Shown in pieces: positions 17,686 to 26,484 of a DNA stretch of 64,000 bases. The position numbers and the translations under genes are program-made. Position 1 is the stretch's first letter, and each line of letters begins with the position of its first letter. The notes beneath the pieces were generated by a model. It worked only from the letters and a program-made list of their open reading frames with translations. It was not told where the DNA came from and searched no databases. This DNA comes from CAVTOA01 sp963736285 (lineage in GTDB: Bacteria > Actinomycetota > Actinomycetes > Mycobacteriales > QHCE01): positions 744,001 to 808,000 of the forward strand of contig CAVTOA010000003.1 of the NCBI GenBank assembly GCA_963736285.1. The letters are read 5' to 3'.

Positions 17686-19333
17686 TTACTGCTGTGAGCG
17701 CTGTTTGATCCGGTTCGTGAGTTCGGCTATCTGGTTGTACAACGAACGGCGCTCAGCCATCTGCGAACGGATTTTACGGTCCGCATGCATGACAGTGGTG
17801 TGGTCTCGCCCACCAAACGCTTGACCGATCCGAGGTAGCGACAAGTCAGTAAGTTCGCGGCACAAATACATAGCCACCTGGCGTGCGTTAACAAGCACGC
17901 GAGATCGTGAAGAGCCGCAGAGATCATCCATGCTGACGCCGAAGTATTCGGCCGTCGCGCCCATGATGGTGGCCGCCGTTATCTCTGGCCCACCACCCTC
18001 AGGGATCAGGTCCTTGAGCACCACCTCTGCCAAACCGATGTCTACTGCCTGTCGATTAAGACTCGCGAAAGCGGTGACCCTAATGAGTGCGCCCTCCAGC
18101 TCGCGGATGTTGCTCTGGATTTTGGACGCTATGAACTCGAGGACTTCAGGAGGAGCCGCCAACCGTTCTTGCGCCGCTTTTTTGCGCAGGATGGCGATTC
18201 TGGTTTCGAGGTCAGGTGGCTGAATATCTGTCAACAGACCCCACTCGAAGCGCGTCCTTAGCCGGTCTTCCAATGTGGATAACTGTTTGGGTGAACGGTC
18301 CGAGGAGATGACAATCTGTTTGTCAGAGTTATGAAGGGTGTTAAAGGTGTGGAAAAACTCTTCCTGTGTGCGCTCGCGATTTTCCAGGAACTGGATGTCG
18401 TCTACGAGCAGAATGTCCACGTCTCGATACCGCCGTTGAAACGCTTGGCTTTTATCGTCGCGTAGCGAATTAATGAAATCGTTGGTGAATTCTTCGGTGG
18501 AGATGTATCGCACAGCACGCGCGTTGCCCAGACTCTGTGCGTAATGACCAATCGCATGGAGTAGATGCGTTTTACCCAAGCCAGAGCCACCGTAAATAAA
18601 CAGCGGGTTGTACGCCTTGGCTGGCGCCTCACCCACAGCAACCGCTGCGGCGTGCGCGAAACGATTTGATGAGCCGATGACAAAGGTGTCAAACGTGTAT
18701 TTGGGATTCAGCCGCGCGGCATCGGGTTGGGGTTGGCGTGGGCGGGAGATCGACTGCCATACCTCTCCAGATGGTCGTTGCGGCTGTATCGAAGCGGACG
18801 ATTGAAGAGAGATCGGTCCGGTTGTGAATAGCGTCTGCTGGGTGGCCTTGGCTGTGAATTCGTTAATGGACTCGATGCTGATGATCGTTTAGCCCTGGGA
18901 GGGGCTGATGAGTCGCTAGTGACGTCTTCTGGAAGCTCTGATGAGTCCTCGCGGGTGTCAGATATGGGTGTTGTGGGCTGCGGGATACGACCAGCAGTAG
19001 GTGCTTTCAGGTGAGTTCAGGCTGTTCGGCTCCGGTTGCACGGTGCGAAGCCGTTCGGTAGGCATCTCTTCTACGGTGCGCACTGTGATCGCGACATTTA
19101 CCGATCCGTCCAAGTTGACGTGAGATCGCCGCGGTGATGATAGGTAGCAAGCGGCTTTGGAAAACATCTTGCGCGAAGGAGTTCGGCGCCGCCAGCAAAG
19201 CGGTGTCTTCGACTAGTCCGATGGGGCGGGTTAGCCGGATCCACGCACGTTGTTGGGGGCTGAGTGCCTCATGTGAAAGACTGTCGGTTGCCCGTTCCCA
19301 GACGTCTTCTAAGTCGATCTGTTCGTCGGACAC
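17686..19333 (-). CDS. dnaA: Chromosomal replication initiator DnaA, frame broken
   Basis: DnaA opens oriC and recruits DnaB. Domain I starts MSDEQIDLEDVWERATDSLS and includes LVEDTALLAAPNSFAQDVF. It changes frame at about 19105 (into SVNVAITVRTVEEMP, one extra base). The linker continues in a third frame (TAGRIPQPTTPISDTRED, from about 19010) and must return before RLNPKYTFDTFVIGSSNRF near 18700. The AAA+ domain is intact: Walker A GGSGLGKTHLLHAIG, Walker B ILLVDDIQFLENRE, and domain IV with GGRDHTTVMHADRKIR, which contacts the DnaA box. At least three breaks lie in the first ~210 codons while the last 316 codons are unbroken. In an essential gene this indicates sequence errors. Confidence 0.93.
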
Positions 19334-19763
19334 CGCTTCCCCCTTGTTATTTCTCCAATACCGCAGGCGCTATTGTGCTCTTCTGCCTGTGCGGAGTGTG
19401 CCTCCTCCCCCTTACTACGCTGAGTAGCTAGGAGAGGTTGAGCAGACTGTCGTAACCCTCGAATTAGAGCCACATACTCAACAGCGTTTCCCCTGGTTAA
19501 GCCCATTTTTTTGGCGTAATCCACAGGGATGTCCACAGCTGTGCATGATGGCGGGGACGCTAACAGGATGAGGGTGGTTTAAACAAGGTCGGTTCCGCAT
19601 ACAGATGCTGATTACGCCCCCAGATGGCCTGGGCAATCACCGCACGGTAACCTGGGAAACGCCTGTTGAAAGCTCACTGAGGCTTTGAAGTCGGTGGTGC
19701 GCATGAAAGCAAGCGCGCTAAGATAACCCCGCATAATTTTGCCCATATTTTCTGGAGTATCTC
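19334..19763. promoter_or_regulatory. dnaA/rpmH divergent regulatory spacer
   Basis: This 430-base spacer separates dnaA (minus) from rpmH (plus). It contains two DnaA-box-like words, TAATCCACA at 19517-19525 and ATGTCCACA at about 19529-19537, placed where DnaA could control its own promoter. The rpmH ribosome site TGGAG lies about 8 bases before the GTG at 19764. I see no conserved gene inside; the short open frames are not protein-like. Confidence 0.55.
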
Positions 19764-19901
19764 GTGAGTAAGCGCACCTTTCAGCCGAACAATCGCCGCC
19801 GCGCGAAGACGCACGGCTTTCGGCTGCGTATGCGTACTCGGGCCGGTCGCGCCATCATCAGTGGTCGTCGCCGCAAGGGCCGCGGCCGTTTGACTGCCTA
19901 A
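19764..19901 (+). CDS. rpmH: 50S ribosomal protein bL34
   Basis: A 45-residue very basic protein starting at GTG: VSKRTFQPNNRRRAKTHGFR, then MRTRAGRAIISGRRRKGRGR and LTA. This is the full-length L34 signature (KRTFQPNNRRRxKxHGFRxRMxTxxGRxILxxRRxKGRxxL). It belongs to the large ribosomal subunit. It is the first gene of the rightward rpmH-rnpA-yidD-yidC group, and rnpA starts only 19 bases after its stop. Confidence 0.97.
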   Translation: MSKRTFQPNNRRRAKTHGFRLRMRTRAGRAIISGRRRKGRGRLTA

Positions 19902-19920
19902 TCGGAGACGGGAGAGCGGC

Positions 19921-20286
19921 GTGCTGCCAGCCCAAGCGCGGCTGCATCGGCGCGCTGATTTTTCTGAGGTTGTCCGTACTGGTCGTAAGGCTGGCAGCGG
20001 TAAGCGAGTTGTCGTCTATTTTCGGCGGTCTAACTCTGAACAGTCCATTCCGAGAGTTGGGCTGATCGTTTCTCGTGCGGTAGGAAATGCCGTTAGTCGT
20101 CATCGGGTAGCGCGCCGCCTTCGCCATCTCATGCGTGACCGCCTCGCTGGCCTTCCGCTCGATGCGCGTGTGGTCATTAGGGCGCTTGCGGGCGCATCTC
20201 TTGCCTCCAGTGGGCAACTTGGCACCGATATCGACACCGCATTACGTCGCTGTGTTGCGCAGCGTCACGTAATAGGTTCGGCGTGA
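19921..20286 (+). CDS. rnpA: Ribonuclease P protein component
   Basis: A 121-residue basic protein that binds RNase P RNA and helps 5' tRNA maturation. It begins at a GTG (MLPAQARLHRRADFSEVVR). It has the family core RVGLIVSRAVGNAVSRHRVARRLRHLMRDRL, in which the RxxVxRRLRH stretch forms the RNA-binding basic helix. The size is normal. It is followed without a gap by yidD, as in most bacteria. Confidence 0.95.
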   Translation: MLPAQARLHRRADFSEVVRTGRKAGSGKRVVVYFRRSNSEQSIPRVGLIVSRAVGNAVSRHRVARRLRHLMRDRLAGLPLDARVVIRALAGASLASSGQLGTDIDTALRRCVAQRHVIGSA

Positions 20287-20610
20287 TTGCGTATGACTCT
20301 TAGATGGTGGCGTCGCTTCCACGAATTTGCTGTGCGGGCGGTGGCAGCACCCATTCGGGTTTATCAACGGTGGATATCTCCCGCGTTACCCCCGCGTTGT
20401 CGGTTTTATCCAAGCTGTAGTGCTTATGCGGTCGAAGCGATTACGAGCCGAGGAATCGTTTGGGGATTGTGGTTGACGGTGTGGCGTTTGGCCCGGTGTC
20501 ACCCATTCAATCCAGGTGGCTACGATCCGGTTCCCGCGCGGCGTAGCTCTACTAAACAGCCTGTACGCACGTCTACCACTGAGGGAGCTGTCCGGTGGAC
20601 TTCAACTTAA
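20287..20610 (+). CDS. yidD: Membrane protein insertion efficiency factor YidD
   Basis: The 107-residue protein has the YidD core IRVYQRWISPALPPRCRFYPSCS in two overlapping pieces (IRVYQRWISPALPPRCRFYP and SCSAYAVEAITSRG), followed by RLARCHPFNPGGYDPVP. The three conserved cysteines and the final HPFNPGGYDPVP are the hallmarks. The family sits at the inner membrane and aids YidC-mediated insertion. The start may be the TTG at 20287 directly after the rnpA stop, or the ATG at 20293. Its tail overlaps the yidC start by 16 bases. Confidence 0.93.
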   Translation: MRMTLRWWRRFHEFAVRAVAAPIRVYQRWISPALPPRCRFYPSCSAYAVEAITSRGIVWGLWLTVWRLARCHPFNPGGYDPVPARRSSTKQPVRTSTTEGAVRWTST

Positions 20611-21746
20611 ATTGGATCTATATCGGGATCTCGTGGCTACTGCTGCGTTGGCACGACGTGTGGGGATGGATTTTTCATCCCGACAGTGATGTCTCCTGGG
20701 TGTTGGCGATCATCTTCGTGGTGCTCACTGTCCGGGTCATTCTGATCCCGGTAGTGGTGAAACAGATTAAGTCGCAACGGGCGATGCAAGTGCTGCAGCC
20801 CAGGATGACCGAGCTGCGCACCAAATATAAGAATGACCCACAGACGTTGCGGGTCGAGATGGCAAAGCTGATCCAGGAAGAAAAGGCGAACCCACTTATG
20901 GGTTGTCTGCCGTTGTTGTTGCAGACCCCAGTACTCATTGGTCTGTTCCACGTGCTGCGCTGCATCAATCCGCTATCGCATACGTCGCAGTCGGCGATGG
21001 TGGACCAATACGGCTGGTCAATGGAGCAGTTTCAGTCGGTGACGGGTGCCAAGTTGTTTGGCGCTCCCATCGCGGCTTCTTTTAGGTCTAAATCGGATAT
21101 TCTGCACGAGCTTGGTGCTCAGCGCGGCGTGGTGCAGATCGTCGCGCTTGCGCTGGTACTGACGATGGTCGCCACCACCTACATCACGCAGCGACAGATG
21201 ATCGCGCGTAGCGGTGGTGCGGCTGAGGGGCCACAGGCGATGGTGCAAAAGCTCATGCTGTACGGCATTCCCGCCACTTTGTTGATTTCTGGATTCATCT
21301 TTCCGATCGGTGTACTCATTTACTGGGTTATCACCAACTTGTTCTCTATGGTTCAGCAGTTTTGGATTCTTAAGAAAATGCCCCCGATCAACCATGGTGC
21401 AAAAGATAAGCCCGCGGTTGACGCGCAAGCGGCGAAGGCTCTCGCTCCCAAACCTGGCGTTAAACCAGGTGCGAAGGGTAGTAAGTCAAGTAAAGCAAGC
21501 CCGGCCAGCTCAGATACGTCCCGCTCCGCTTCTGAAGAGAACGGTGCTGGCGATGGAAAATCAGCCAATGAAAAGTCCACAAGGGACAAAGATAGGGTGT
21601 CTGAATCAACTGCGGTGACGGCTGACGTGGGGGCTTCCGCGGCGAAGAGGCCGGAAGATAAGTCGACTACTCGTAGTTCGAGTAACCAGGCTGGATCCAC
21701 GTCGAAGAAGCAGCGAAGCCGGAAGCGCAAAGGCGGACGCATCTAG
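20595..21746 (+). CDS. yidC: Membrane protein insertase YidC
   Basis: YidC (Oxa1 family) inserts and folds inner-membrane proteins. From the GTG at 20595 the 383-residue protein shows five hydrophobic segments: around LNWIYIGISWLLLRW, VSWVLAIIFVVLTVRVILIP, MGCLPLLLQTPVLIGLFHVL, VVQIVALALVLTMVATTYIT and LISGFIFPIGVLIYWVITNL. The cytoplasmic hairpin between the first two helices (QIKSQRAMQVLQPRMTEL) is typical. The last ~110 residues are a hydrophilic Lys/Ser/Ala-rich tail ending KKQRSRKRKGGR, which is common in actinobacterial YidC and can contact the ribosome. It precedes jag by 100 bases. Confidence 0.94.
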   Translation: MDFNLNWIYIGISWLLLRWHDVWGWIFHPDSDVSWVLAIIFVVLTVRVILIPVVVKQIKSQRAMQVLQPRMTELRTKYKNDPQTLRVEMAKLIQEEKANPLMGCLPLLLQTPVLIGLFHVLRCINPLSHTSQSAMVDQYGWSMEQFQSVTGAKLFGAPIAASFRSKSDILHELGAQRGVVQIVALALVLTMVATTYITQRQMIARSGGAAEGPQAMVQKLMLYGIPATLLISGFIFPIGVLIYWVITNLFSMVQQFWILKKMPPINHGAKDKPAVDAQAAKALAPKPGVKPGAKGSKSSKASPASSDTSRSASEENGAGDGKSANEKSTRDKDRVSESTAVTADVGASAAKRPEDKSTTRSSSNQAGSTSKKQRSRKRKGGRI

Positions 21747-21846
21747 CAGAGGCTGGATGCACTAAGAGTTTTATGTCATGTTGGAAAAATTTCTTGCTAT
21801 ATCTGCTCTAGGTTTCGAGCGGTGCGAAAATCACTAAGGAGTAGCC

Positions 21847-22416
21847 ATGGGTGAGGCGACCTCGGATGCGGTTGAGCAATCAAGCGCTTCTTCTACGGAG
21901 ACGGATCCGACCGACGGAGCCCCGTCAGGTGAGGCAATGGCAGGGGTAGATACCGAACTGCTAATTCAAGAGGGCGACATTGCGGGCGACTATATCGAGC
22001 GGTTACTCGACATTCTCGACGCTGATGGCGACATCGACCTCGATGTGGACAATGATCGCGCCGTGGTTGCTGTCATCGGCGAACGTCTCTCCTCGCTGAT
22101 TGGCCCCCATGGTGCCACTCTCGATGCATTGCAAGATCTCACGCGTCTTGCGGTGGCCCAACAAACCGGTACCCGCAGCAGGCTGATGCTCGACATTGGC
22201 GGCTTCCGAGCGAGACGACGAGAAGAGCTTGAGACAGTAGCAACCCGCACAGCGGAAGAGGTCCGTCGTGAGGGTAAGCCAGTGCGGCTCGAGCCGATGA
22301 ATCCGTTTGAACGCAAGATCGTACACGACGTCATTAGCGCGACCACCGATCTCGTGAGTGAGTCAGAGGGCGATGAGCCCCAGCGGCGGGTTGTGGTGCT
22401 CCCCCGTGACAACTAA
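21847..22416 (+). CDS. jag: RNA-binding protein Jag/KhpB (KH and R3H domains)
   Basis: The 189-residue protein has an acidic N-terminus, then a KH-like domain (RAVVAVIGERLSSLIGPHGA followed by TLDALQDLTRLAVAQQTG), and a C-terminal R3H domain (EEVRREGKPVRLEPMNPFER, KIVHDVI). It lacks the long Jag_N domain, like other actinobacterial copies such as Rv3920c. The family binds RNA and influences cell-shape genes in other bacteria. An AAGGAG site lies six bases before the ATG. Its last 11 bases overlap rsmG. Confidence 0.9.
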   Translation: MGEATSDAVEQSSASSTETDPTDGAPSGEAMAGVDTELLIQEGDIAGDYIERLLDILDADGDIDLDVDNDRAVVAVIGERLSSLIGPHGATLDALQDLTRLAVAQQTGTRSRLMLDIGGFRARRREELETVATRTAEEVRREGKPVRLEPMNPFERKIVHDVISATTDLVSESEGDEPQRRVVVLPRDN

Positions 22417-23062
22417 CGGCACGTCGGTAGCGCGGCCGGTTCCGTCTCCATGGCGGGAGCCGGCCGTTACTGTTTTTGGCGAGCGACTGGAGCTCGCAGA
22501 GCAATACGCCGAACTCCTGGCTACTTGGGGTGTCCAACGTGGACTTATTGGCCCTCGAGAGGAGCCCCGACTATGGGAGCGACACCTCCTAAACTGTGCG
22601 GTGCTTGGCGAACTCATTGACACGTCGACGGATGTCATTGACGTGGGCTCTGGTGCGGGGCTGCCTGGCTTGGCGCTCGCGATCGCTCGGCCAGACCTAT
22701 CGGTAACCCTGGTGGAGCCGCTGCTTCGCCGGGTTCGATTTCTCGACGAAGTGATCAGTTCACTTGGACTGTCCGATCAGGTCCGGGTAATACGTGCCAG
22801 GGCAGAAGACGTGGCGGGCAAGGTGTCAGCTCCGGTAGTAACCGCGCGGGCGGTGGCACCACTCGAGCGCCTGCTTCGATGGTGCCTTCCGCTTGTCTCG
22901 CGCAAGGGGTACTTCTTGGCGATGAAGGGCGAGACGGCAGAGAGTGAAGTTCGTGCGGCGAGCGGCGCGCTTAGCGGTATCACCGGTGGTTCCGCCCGTA
23001 TTGTCACCTGTGGAAGGGGGGTCGTGGATCCTCTGGTAACCGTTGTGGAGGTACCGCGGTGA
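22406..23062 (+). CDS. rsmG: 16S rRNA m7G527 methyltransferase RsmG/GidB
   Basis: The enzyme methylates G527 of 16S rRNA using S-adenosylmethionine. I start it at the GTG at 22406 (overlap with jag of 11 bases), giving 218 residues. The core includes AEQYAELLATWGVQRGLIGP, WERHLLNCAVLGELI, the SAM-binding VIDVGSGAGLPGLALAIARP and VTLVEPLLRRVRFLDEVI. The ending (VVDPLVTVVEVPR) is normal. The stop overlaps the next small gene by four bases (GTGA). Confidence 0.93.
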   Translation: MTTNGTSVARPVPSPWREPAVTVFGERLELAEQYAELLATWGVQRGLIGPREEPRLWERHLLNCAVLGELIDTSTDVIDVGSGAGLPGLALAIARPDLSVTLVEPLLRRVRFLDEVISSLGLSDQVRVIRARAEDVAGKVSAPVVTARAVAPLERLLRWCLPLVSRKGYFLAMKGETAESEVRAASGALSGITGGSARIVTCGRGVVDPLVTVVEVPR

Positions 23063-23439
23063 CAAAATTTGGCACCAAGATCCGAGCGCGCACCAAGAAT
23101 GAGAACCACGGTCCACCCTGGACCAATGACGATGCCCCAATAAGCTCACCAACACCAACGCCTGACGCGCAGCAGCGGCCCCTCGCAACTCTTAACCACG
23201 AACTTCGTCAGGTAGGGAGCGCCTCCGAAAGCGACGAGCCGCCTTCGACCCCAGTGGCAGAAAATAGCAGTGAGCCCGACGTTGCGGACAATCACAAAGT
23301 GAGCCGAGTACTCGGCTCCGCAGGGGAGCGGCAGGCGATCCAACTATCCGGAGTCTGGGTAGGCGTCGACGTCGGCGAACGGTACGGTCGGAGGGATCTG
23401 GCTCCGCATCCTTCCGTTCGGTCGAGGAGACCTCGGTGA
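23059..23439 (+). CDS. Small hypothetical protein wedged between rsmG and parA
   Basis: A 126-residue ORF that starts at a GTG overlapping the rsmG stop by four bases (GTGA) and ends with a TGA that overlaps the parA GTG in the same way. This double four-base overlap is a strong sign that it is translated by coupling. The protein begins MTKFGTKIRARTKNENHG, is rich in Pro, Ser, Glu and Asp in the middle (probably disordered), and ends with a basic SVRSRRPR tail. I recognise no domain. In most actinobacteria parA follows rsmG directly, so this is either a lineage-specific gene or a long untranslated leader that happens to be open. Base use is similar to its neighbours. Confidence 0.5.
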   Translation: MTKFGTKIRARTKNENHGPPWTNDDAPISSPTPTPDAQQRPLATLNHELRQVGSASESDEPPSTPVAENSSEPDVADNHKVSRVLGSAGERQAIQLSGVWVGVDVGERYGRRDLAPHPSVRSRRPR

Positions 23440-24521
23440 CTCACCCTCGCACACCCCCTCCCCCTTCGTCGCGCTCCGGCGACAATGGCGACGAAGCGCA
23501 TCGCCGCATCAAAGCGGCGATCAACACTCCTGTTTCACGTGAAACCAACCATGCCCACGCTCGCGGGGTTGCGCCGGTAAGTAACCCAGGGCTCTCGGGA
23601 AGCATGCGATTGGCCGGAGAAAAAGCCTCCGTTTCACGTGAAACAGTGGATGACGATCTCCCCATCGCAGTGGAAGCAAAACGCGCGGTCGCGGTGCTCA
23701 ACCCAACTGGCGCAACCTTTCCTCGTCCGAGTGGTCGTCGGACATTGTGTGTGGCTAACCAAAAAGGCGGTGTGGGAAAGACGACCACTACCGTCAATCT
23801 CGCCGTCGCCTTGGCATTACACGGCATGCGAGTGCTCGTCATTGACTTGGACCCCCAGGGCAATGCCTCCACGGGACTCGACGTCGAGCATCGTTCTGGA
23901 ACGCCAAGCGCATACGACGTGCTAGTAGATGGCATGCCGCTCGCTGAAGCAGTAGCTCCGGTAGCGGGAGTACCTAATCTTTTCTGTGTGCCGGCAACGA
24001 TCGATCTTGCGGGTGCCGAGATTGAGCTGGTCTCTGTGGTGGCGCGAGAGTCTCGTCTTCGAAAGGCGATCGATGCTTTCGCGGAAGAGATGGACTACAT
24101 TTTTATCGACTGCCCGCCCTCACTCGGGCTACTGACGGTCAATGCTTTTGTGGCGGCCAGGGAAGTACTCATCCCTATCCAGTGCGAGTACTACGCACTA
24201 GAGGGCTTGGGGCAGCTGATCTACAACGTTGACCTAGTTAAGGCGCATCTCAATAACGACCTAGAGGTCTCCACTATTTTGCTCACGATGTACGACGGTC
24301 GCACCAAGCTAGCTGATCAGGTCGCCAGCGAAGTACGCGAGCACTTCGGCGAGCAAGTCCTTGACGCGGTGATCCCACGCAGTGTGCGCGTCTCTGAGGC
24401 GCCCGGGTATGGCCAGTCGGTGATGACTTACGATCCTGGGTCGCGAGGAGCAACGAGCTACTTCGCCGCCGCGCGGGAAATCGCTGAGGCAAAGCGGCCA
24501 GTGGAAGGAAGGTCAGAATGA
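23436..24521 (+). CDS. parA: Chromosome partitioning ATPase ParA (Soj)
   Basis: The 361-residue Walker-type ATPase drives segregation of the origin region with ParB/parS. It starts at GTG (MTHPRTPPPPSSRS) and has an N-terminal extension of about 105 residues before the conserved core. The core shows the deviant Walker A ANQKGGVGKTTTTVNLA, then VLVIDLDPQGNASTGL, the Walker B YIFIDCPPSLGLLTVNAF and SVRVSEAPGYGQSVMTYDP near the end. Two parS sites lie inside the extension and are read there as VSRET twice. A downstream start is possible, but the overlap with the preceding ORF favours 23436. The stop overlaps parB by four bases. Confidence 0.95.
   Translation: MTHPRTPPPPSSRSGDNGDEAHRRIKAAINTPVSRETNHAHARGVAPVSNPGLSGSMRLAGEKASVSRETVDDDLPIAVEAKRAVAVLNPTGATFPRPSGRRTLCVANQKGGVGKTTTTVNLAVALALHGMRVLVIDLDPQGNASTGLDVEHRSGTPSAYDVLVDGMPLAEAVAPVAGVPNLFCVPATIDLAGAEIELVSVVARESRLRKAIDAFAEEMDYIFIDCPPSLGLLTVNAFVAAREVLIPIQCEYYALEGLGQLIYNVDLVKAHLNNDLEVSTILLTMYDGRTKLADQVASEVREHFGEQVLDAVIPRSVRVSEAPGYGQSVMTYDPGSRGATSYFAAAREIAEAKRPVEGRSE
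23531..23546. promoter_or_regulatory. parS site 1
   Basis: TGTTTCACGTGAAACC contains the perfect 14-bp palindrome GTTTCACGTGAAAC of the universal parS consensus TGTTTCACGTGAAACA (15 of 16 matches). It lies in parA codons that read PVSRET. ParB should nucleate here. Confidence 0.93.
23630..23645. promoter_or_regulatory. parS site 2
   Basis: CGTTTCACGTGAAACA again holds the perfect GTTTCACGTGAAAC palindrome (15 of 16 consensus matches). It is 99 bases from site 1, in the same parA reading frame, and encodes SVSRET. I found no further copy in the window. Confidence 0.93.
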
Positions 24522-25489
24522 AAAACCGGCGTGGCGGCTTGGGTCGCGGACTAGGGGCGCTTATTCCTACGGCGGCGCCAGATGCGGGTGCGACTGCGGT
24601 ATTGGATGTGCCAGTCGAGGCGGATATCCCTCTTCCGGCACTGGAGCCGGTTCCGGGGGTTAACTTCCGAGAGATCCCGGTGGCGGCAATTCGCCCGAAC
24701 CCAAAACAGCCACGTGCGGTCTTCGACGAAGACGCGCTGGCAGAACTCAAAGCCTCTATTACCGAGGTGGGTGTGCTGCAACCCGTTGTGGTGCGCGAGG
24801 TGTCCTCGGGCACGTATGAGCTGGTGATGGGCGAACGACGGCTTCGTGCTTGCCAGGCAATAGATCGGGACACGATTCCGGCCATTGTGCGCGATACCGC
24901 AGATGACCAAATGCTTCGCGATGCGTTGCTAGAGAACGTCCACCGCTCGAACCTCAATCCGCTCGAAGAAGCGGCTGCTTACCAGCAGCTCTTAGCCGAG
25001 TTTGGTGTGACGCACGACGAGTTGGCGCAACGCATTGGTCGGAGTCGGCCACAAATCTCGAACACCATCCGTCTACTTAATCTCCCCGTAGCGGTGCAAC
25101 GCCGGGTTGCCGCGGGTGTTCTCACGGCTGGGCATGCTCGTGCGCTTCTGACACTGGACGACAGTGCGCGGCAGGAAGAGCTCGCTCATCGCATTGTTGC
25201 CGAAGGGCTTTCTGTGCGGGCTACTGAGGAGCTGGCGATGCTGTCGGCGCGCAACGGCGCGGTTCCTACCAAGCAGGCTGGACCAAACGTGCCGCGTTCG
25301 AAACCACGCTCCCCTGGATTGGAGGAACTCGCCGATCGGCTATCGGATCGTTTCGACACCAAGGTCAAGGTCGATCTGGGTCGGCGTAAGGGCAAAATTG
25401 TCATTGAGTTCGCGACGGTGGACGACCTAGAACGCATCGCTTCTACGATGGGTATCTCGTCTCGCCCCGATGACCCCGCTAGGTCGTAG
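24518..25489 (+). CDS. parB: Chromosome partitioning protein ParB
   Basis: ParB is the CTP-dependent DNA clamp that loads at parS. The 323-residue protein starts MKNRRGGLGRGLGALIPT, a typical ParA-interacting N-terminus. The CTP-binding domain has IRPNPKQPRAVFDEDALAEL and the GERRLRACQAID patch. The helix-turn-helix that reads parS lies around AQRIGRSRPQISNTIRLLNL. The C-terminal dimerisation domain is VKVDLGRRKGKIVIEFATVD. It overlaps parA by four bases and ends just before the convergent ddl-like gene. Confidence 0.95.
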   Translation: MKNRRGGLGRGLGALIPTAAPDAGATAVLDVPVEADIPLPALEPVPGVNFREIPVAAIRPNPKQPRAVFDEDALAELKASITEVGVLQPVVVREVSSGTYELVMGERRLRACQAIDRDTIPAIVRDTADDQMLRDALLENVHRSNLNPLEEAAAYQQLLAEFGVTHDELAQRIGRSRPQISNTIRLLNLPVAVQRRVAAGVLTAGHARALLTLDDSARQEELAHRIVAEGLSVRATEELAMLSARNGAVPTKQAGPNVPRSKPRSPGLEELADRLSDRFDTKVKVDLGRRKGKIVIEFATVDDLERIASTMGISSRPDDPARS

Positions 25490-25529
25490 CGCGTGCTCAC
25501 TGCTCACCATGCTGATGACGATGCGGCGC

Positions 25530-26484
25530 CTATTGCTGTTTGCTTCGCTCAATGGTTCGGTCTACCAGAGAGCCCAACAACGAGCCGAGCTGTAGGTGCG
25601 CTGCATTGACCGCCATCGGCAATAGACTGGTTTCGGTCATGCCAGGTGCGACATTCGCATCAAGGAATTCGAGTGTGTCGTCAGTGCAGAGCATGAGATC
25701 TATCCGACTCAAATCGCGGAGCTCCAATGCGCTATGCGCCGCGATGGCGACCTCGCCGACATGGTTGGCGAGCTCAGGCGACAAGCGAGCTGGCGCGTGC
25801 CAGGTGGTCTTTCCGGCCTCATATCGCGCAGCGTAGTCGTAGACGCCGCCTCGGGGCACAATCTCCACCGCGGGTAGTGCGAGTGGCTCGTCCGTCGATA
25901 GTGACGATGCTTACTGCTATGTCGATGCCCTCCACGTAGCGCTCGATGAGTGCGGTGTCTCCATAGCCAAAGCTGCCGACGAGCGCTGCGGGCAGTTGCT
26001 CCGGCTCGTGGACCGCGACCGCACCCAAACCGGATCCGCCTTGCGCTGGCTTCACCATCACTGGGAGGCCGAAAGACGTCTTGATGAGGTCGAGCACGGC
26101 CGGCGCGCCGAGTTCTCGGAATGTCTCTTTTGGAAGAGTGAGCCAGTCCGGAGTGGACAGTCCAGCGTTGACGAGCGCCGCCTTTGCTGATGGCTTGTCC
26201 CACGCGACTCGACTCGCCTGGGCGGTAGTGCCGATGTAGGGCAGGTTCATCAGGTCGAGAATGCCGCGCAGGGCACCGTCCTCTCCGGTGGCGCCGTGCA
26301 TAGCGATGAAAACTGCATCTGGTCTATCTTGCGCTAGGACGTCTAGTAGTTGTGCGTCGGCGTCTCGAATGGTGGTCTCATAGCCGGCTTCGCGGAGTGC
26401 CTCCCCTACCCTTCGGCCGGACCTGAGTGAGACGTCTCGCTCGTAAGAGAGACCACCAGCCAGCACCAGCACGTCTTTACTCAT
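25530..26484 (-). CDS. D-alanine-D-alanine ligase family ATP-grasp protein, frame broken
   Basis: ATP-grasp ligase homologous to Ddl, which makes the D-Ala-D-Ala dipeptide of peptidoglycan. The first part (from 26484) reads MSKDVLVLAGGLSYERDVSL, has the glycine-rich loop MVKPAQGGSGLGAVAV, and runs to SIVTIDGRAT. The second part continues in the next frame as ALPAVEIVPRGGVYDYAARY, with the metal-binding DLMLCTDDTLEFLDANVAPGMT, in which the usual E-x-N is replaced by D-A-N. One extra base at about 25881 explains the break. It is short (about 317 residues), and the DTLEFLDANVAPGMT end is shared by Ddl-like ligases of uncertain substrate. It overlaps the aminotransferase gene by four bases, so the pair probably acts together. 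Confidence 0.8.

Noticed and set aside
19309..19536. Small minus-strand ORF upstream of dnaA
   Set aside because: It overlaps the dnaA start and the regulatory spacer, has no motif, and no ribosome site.
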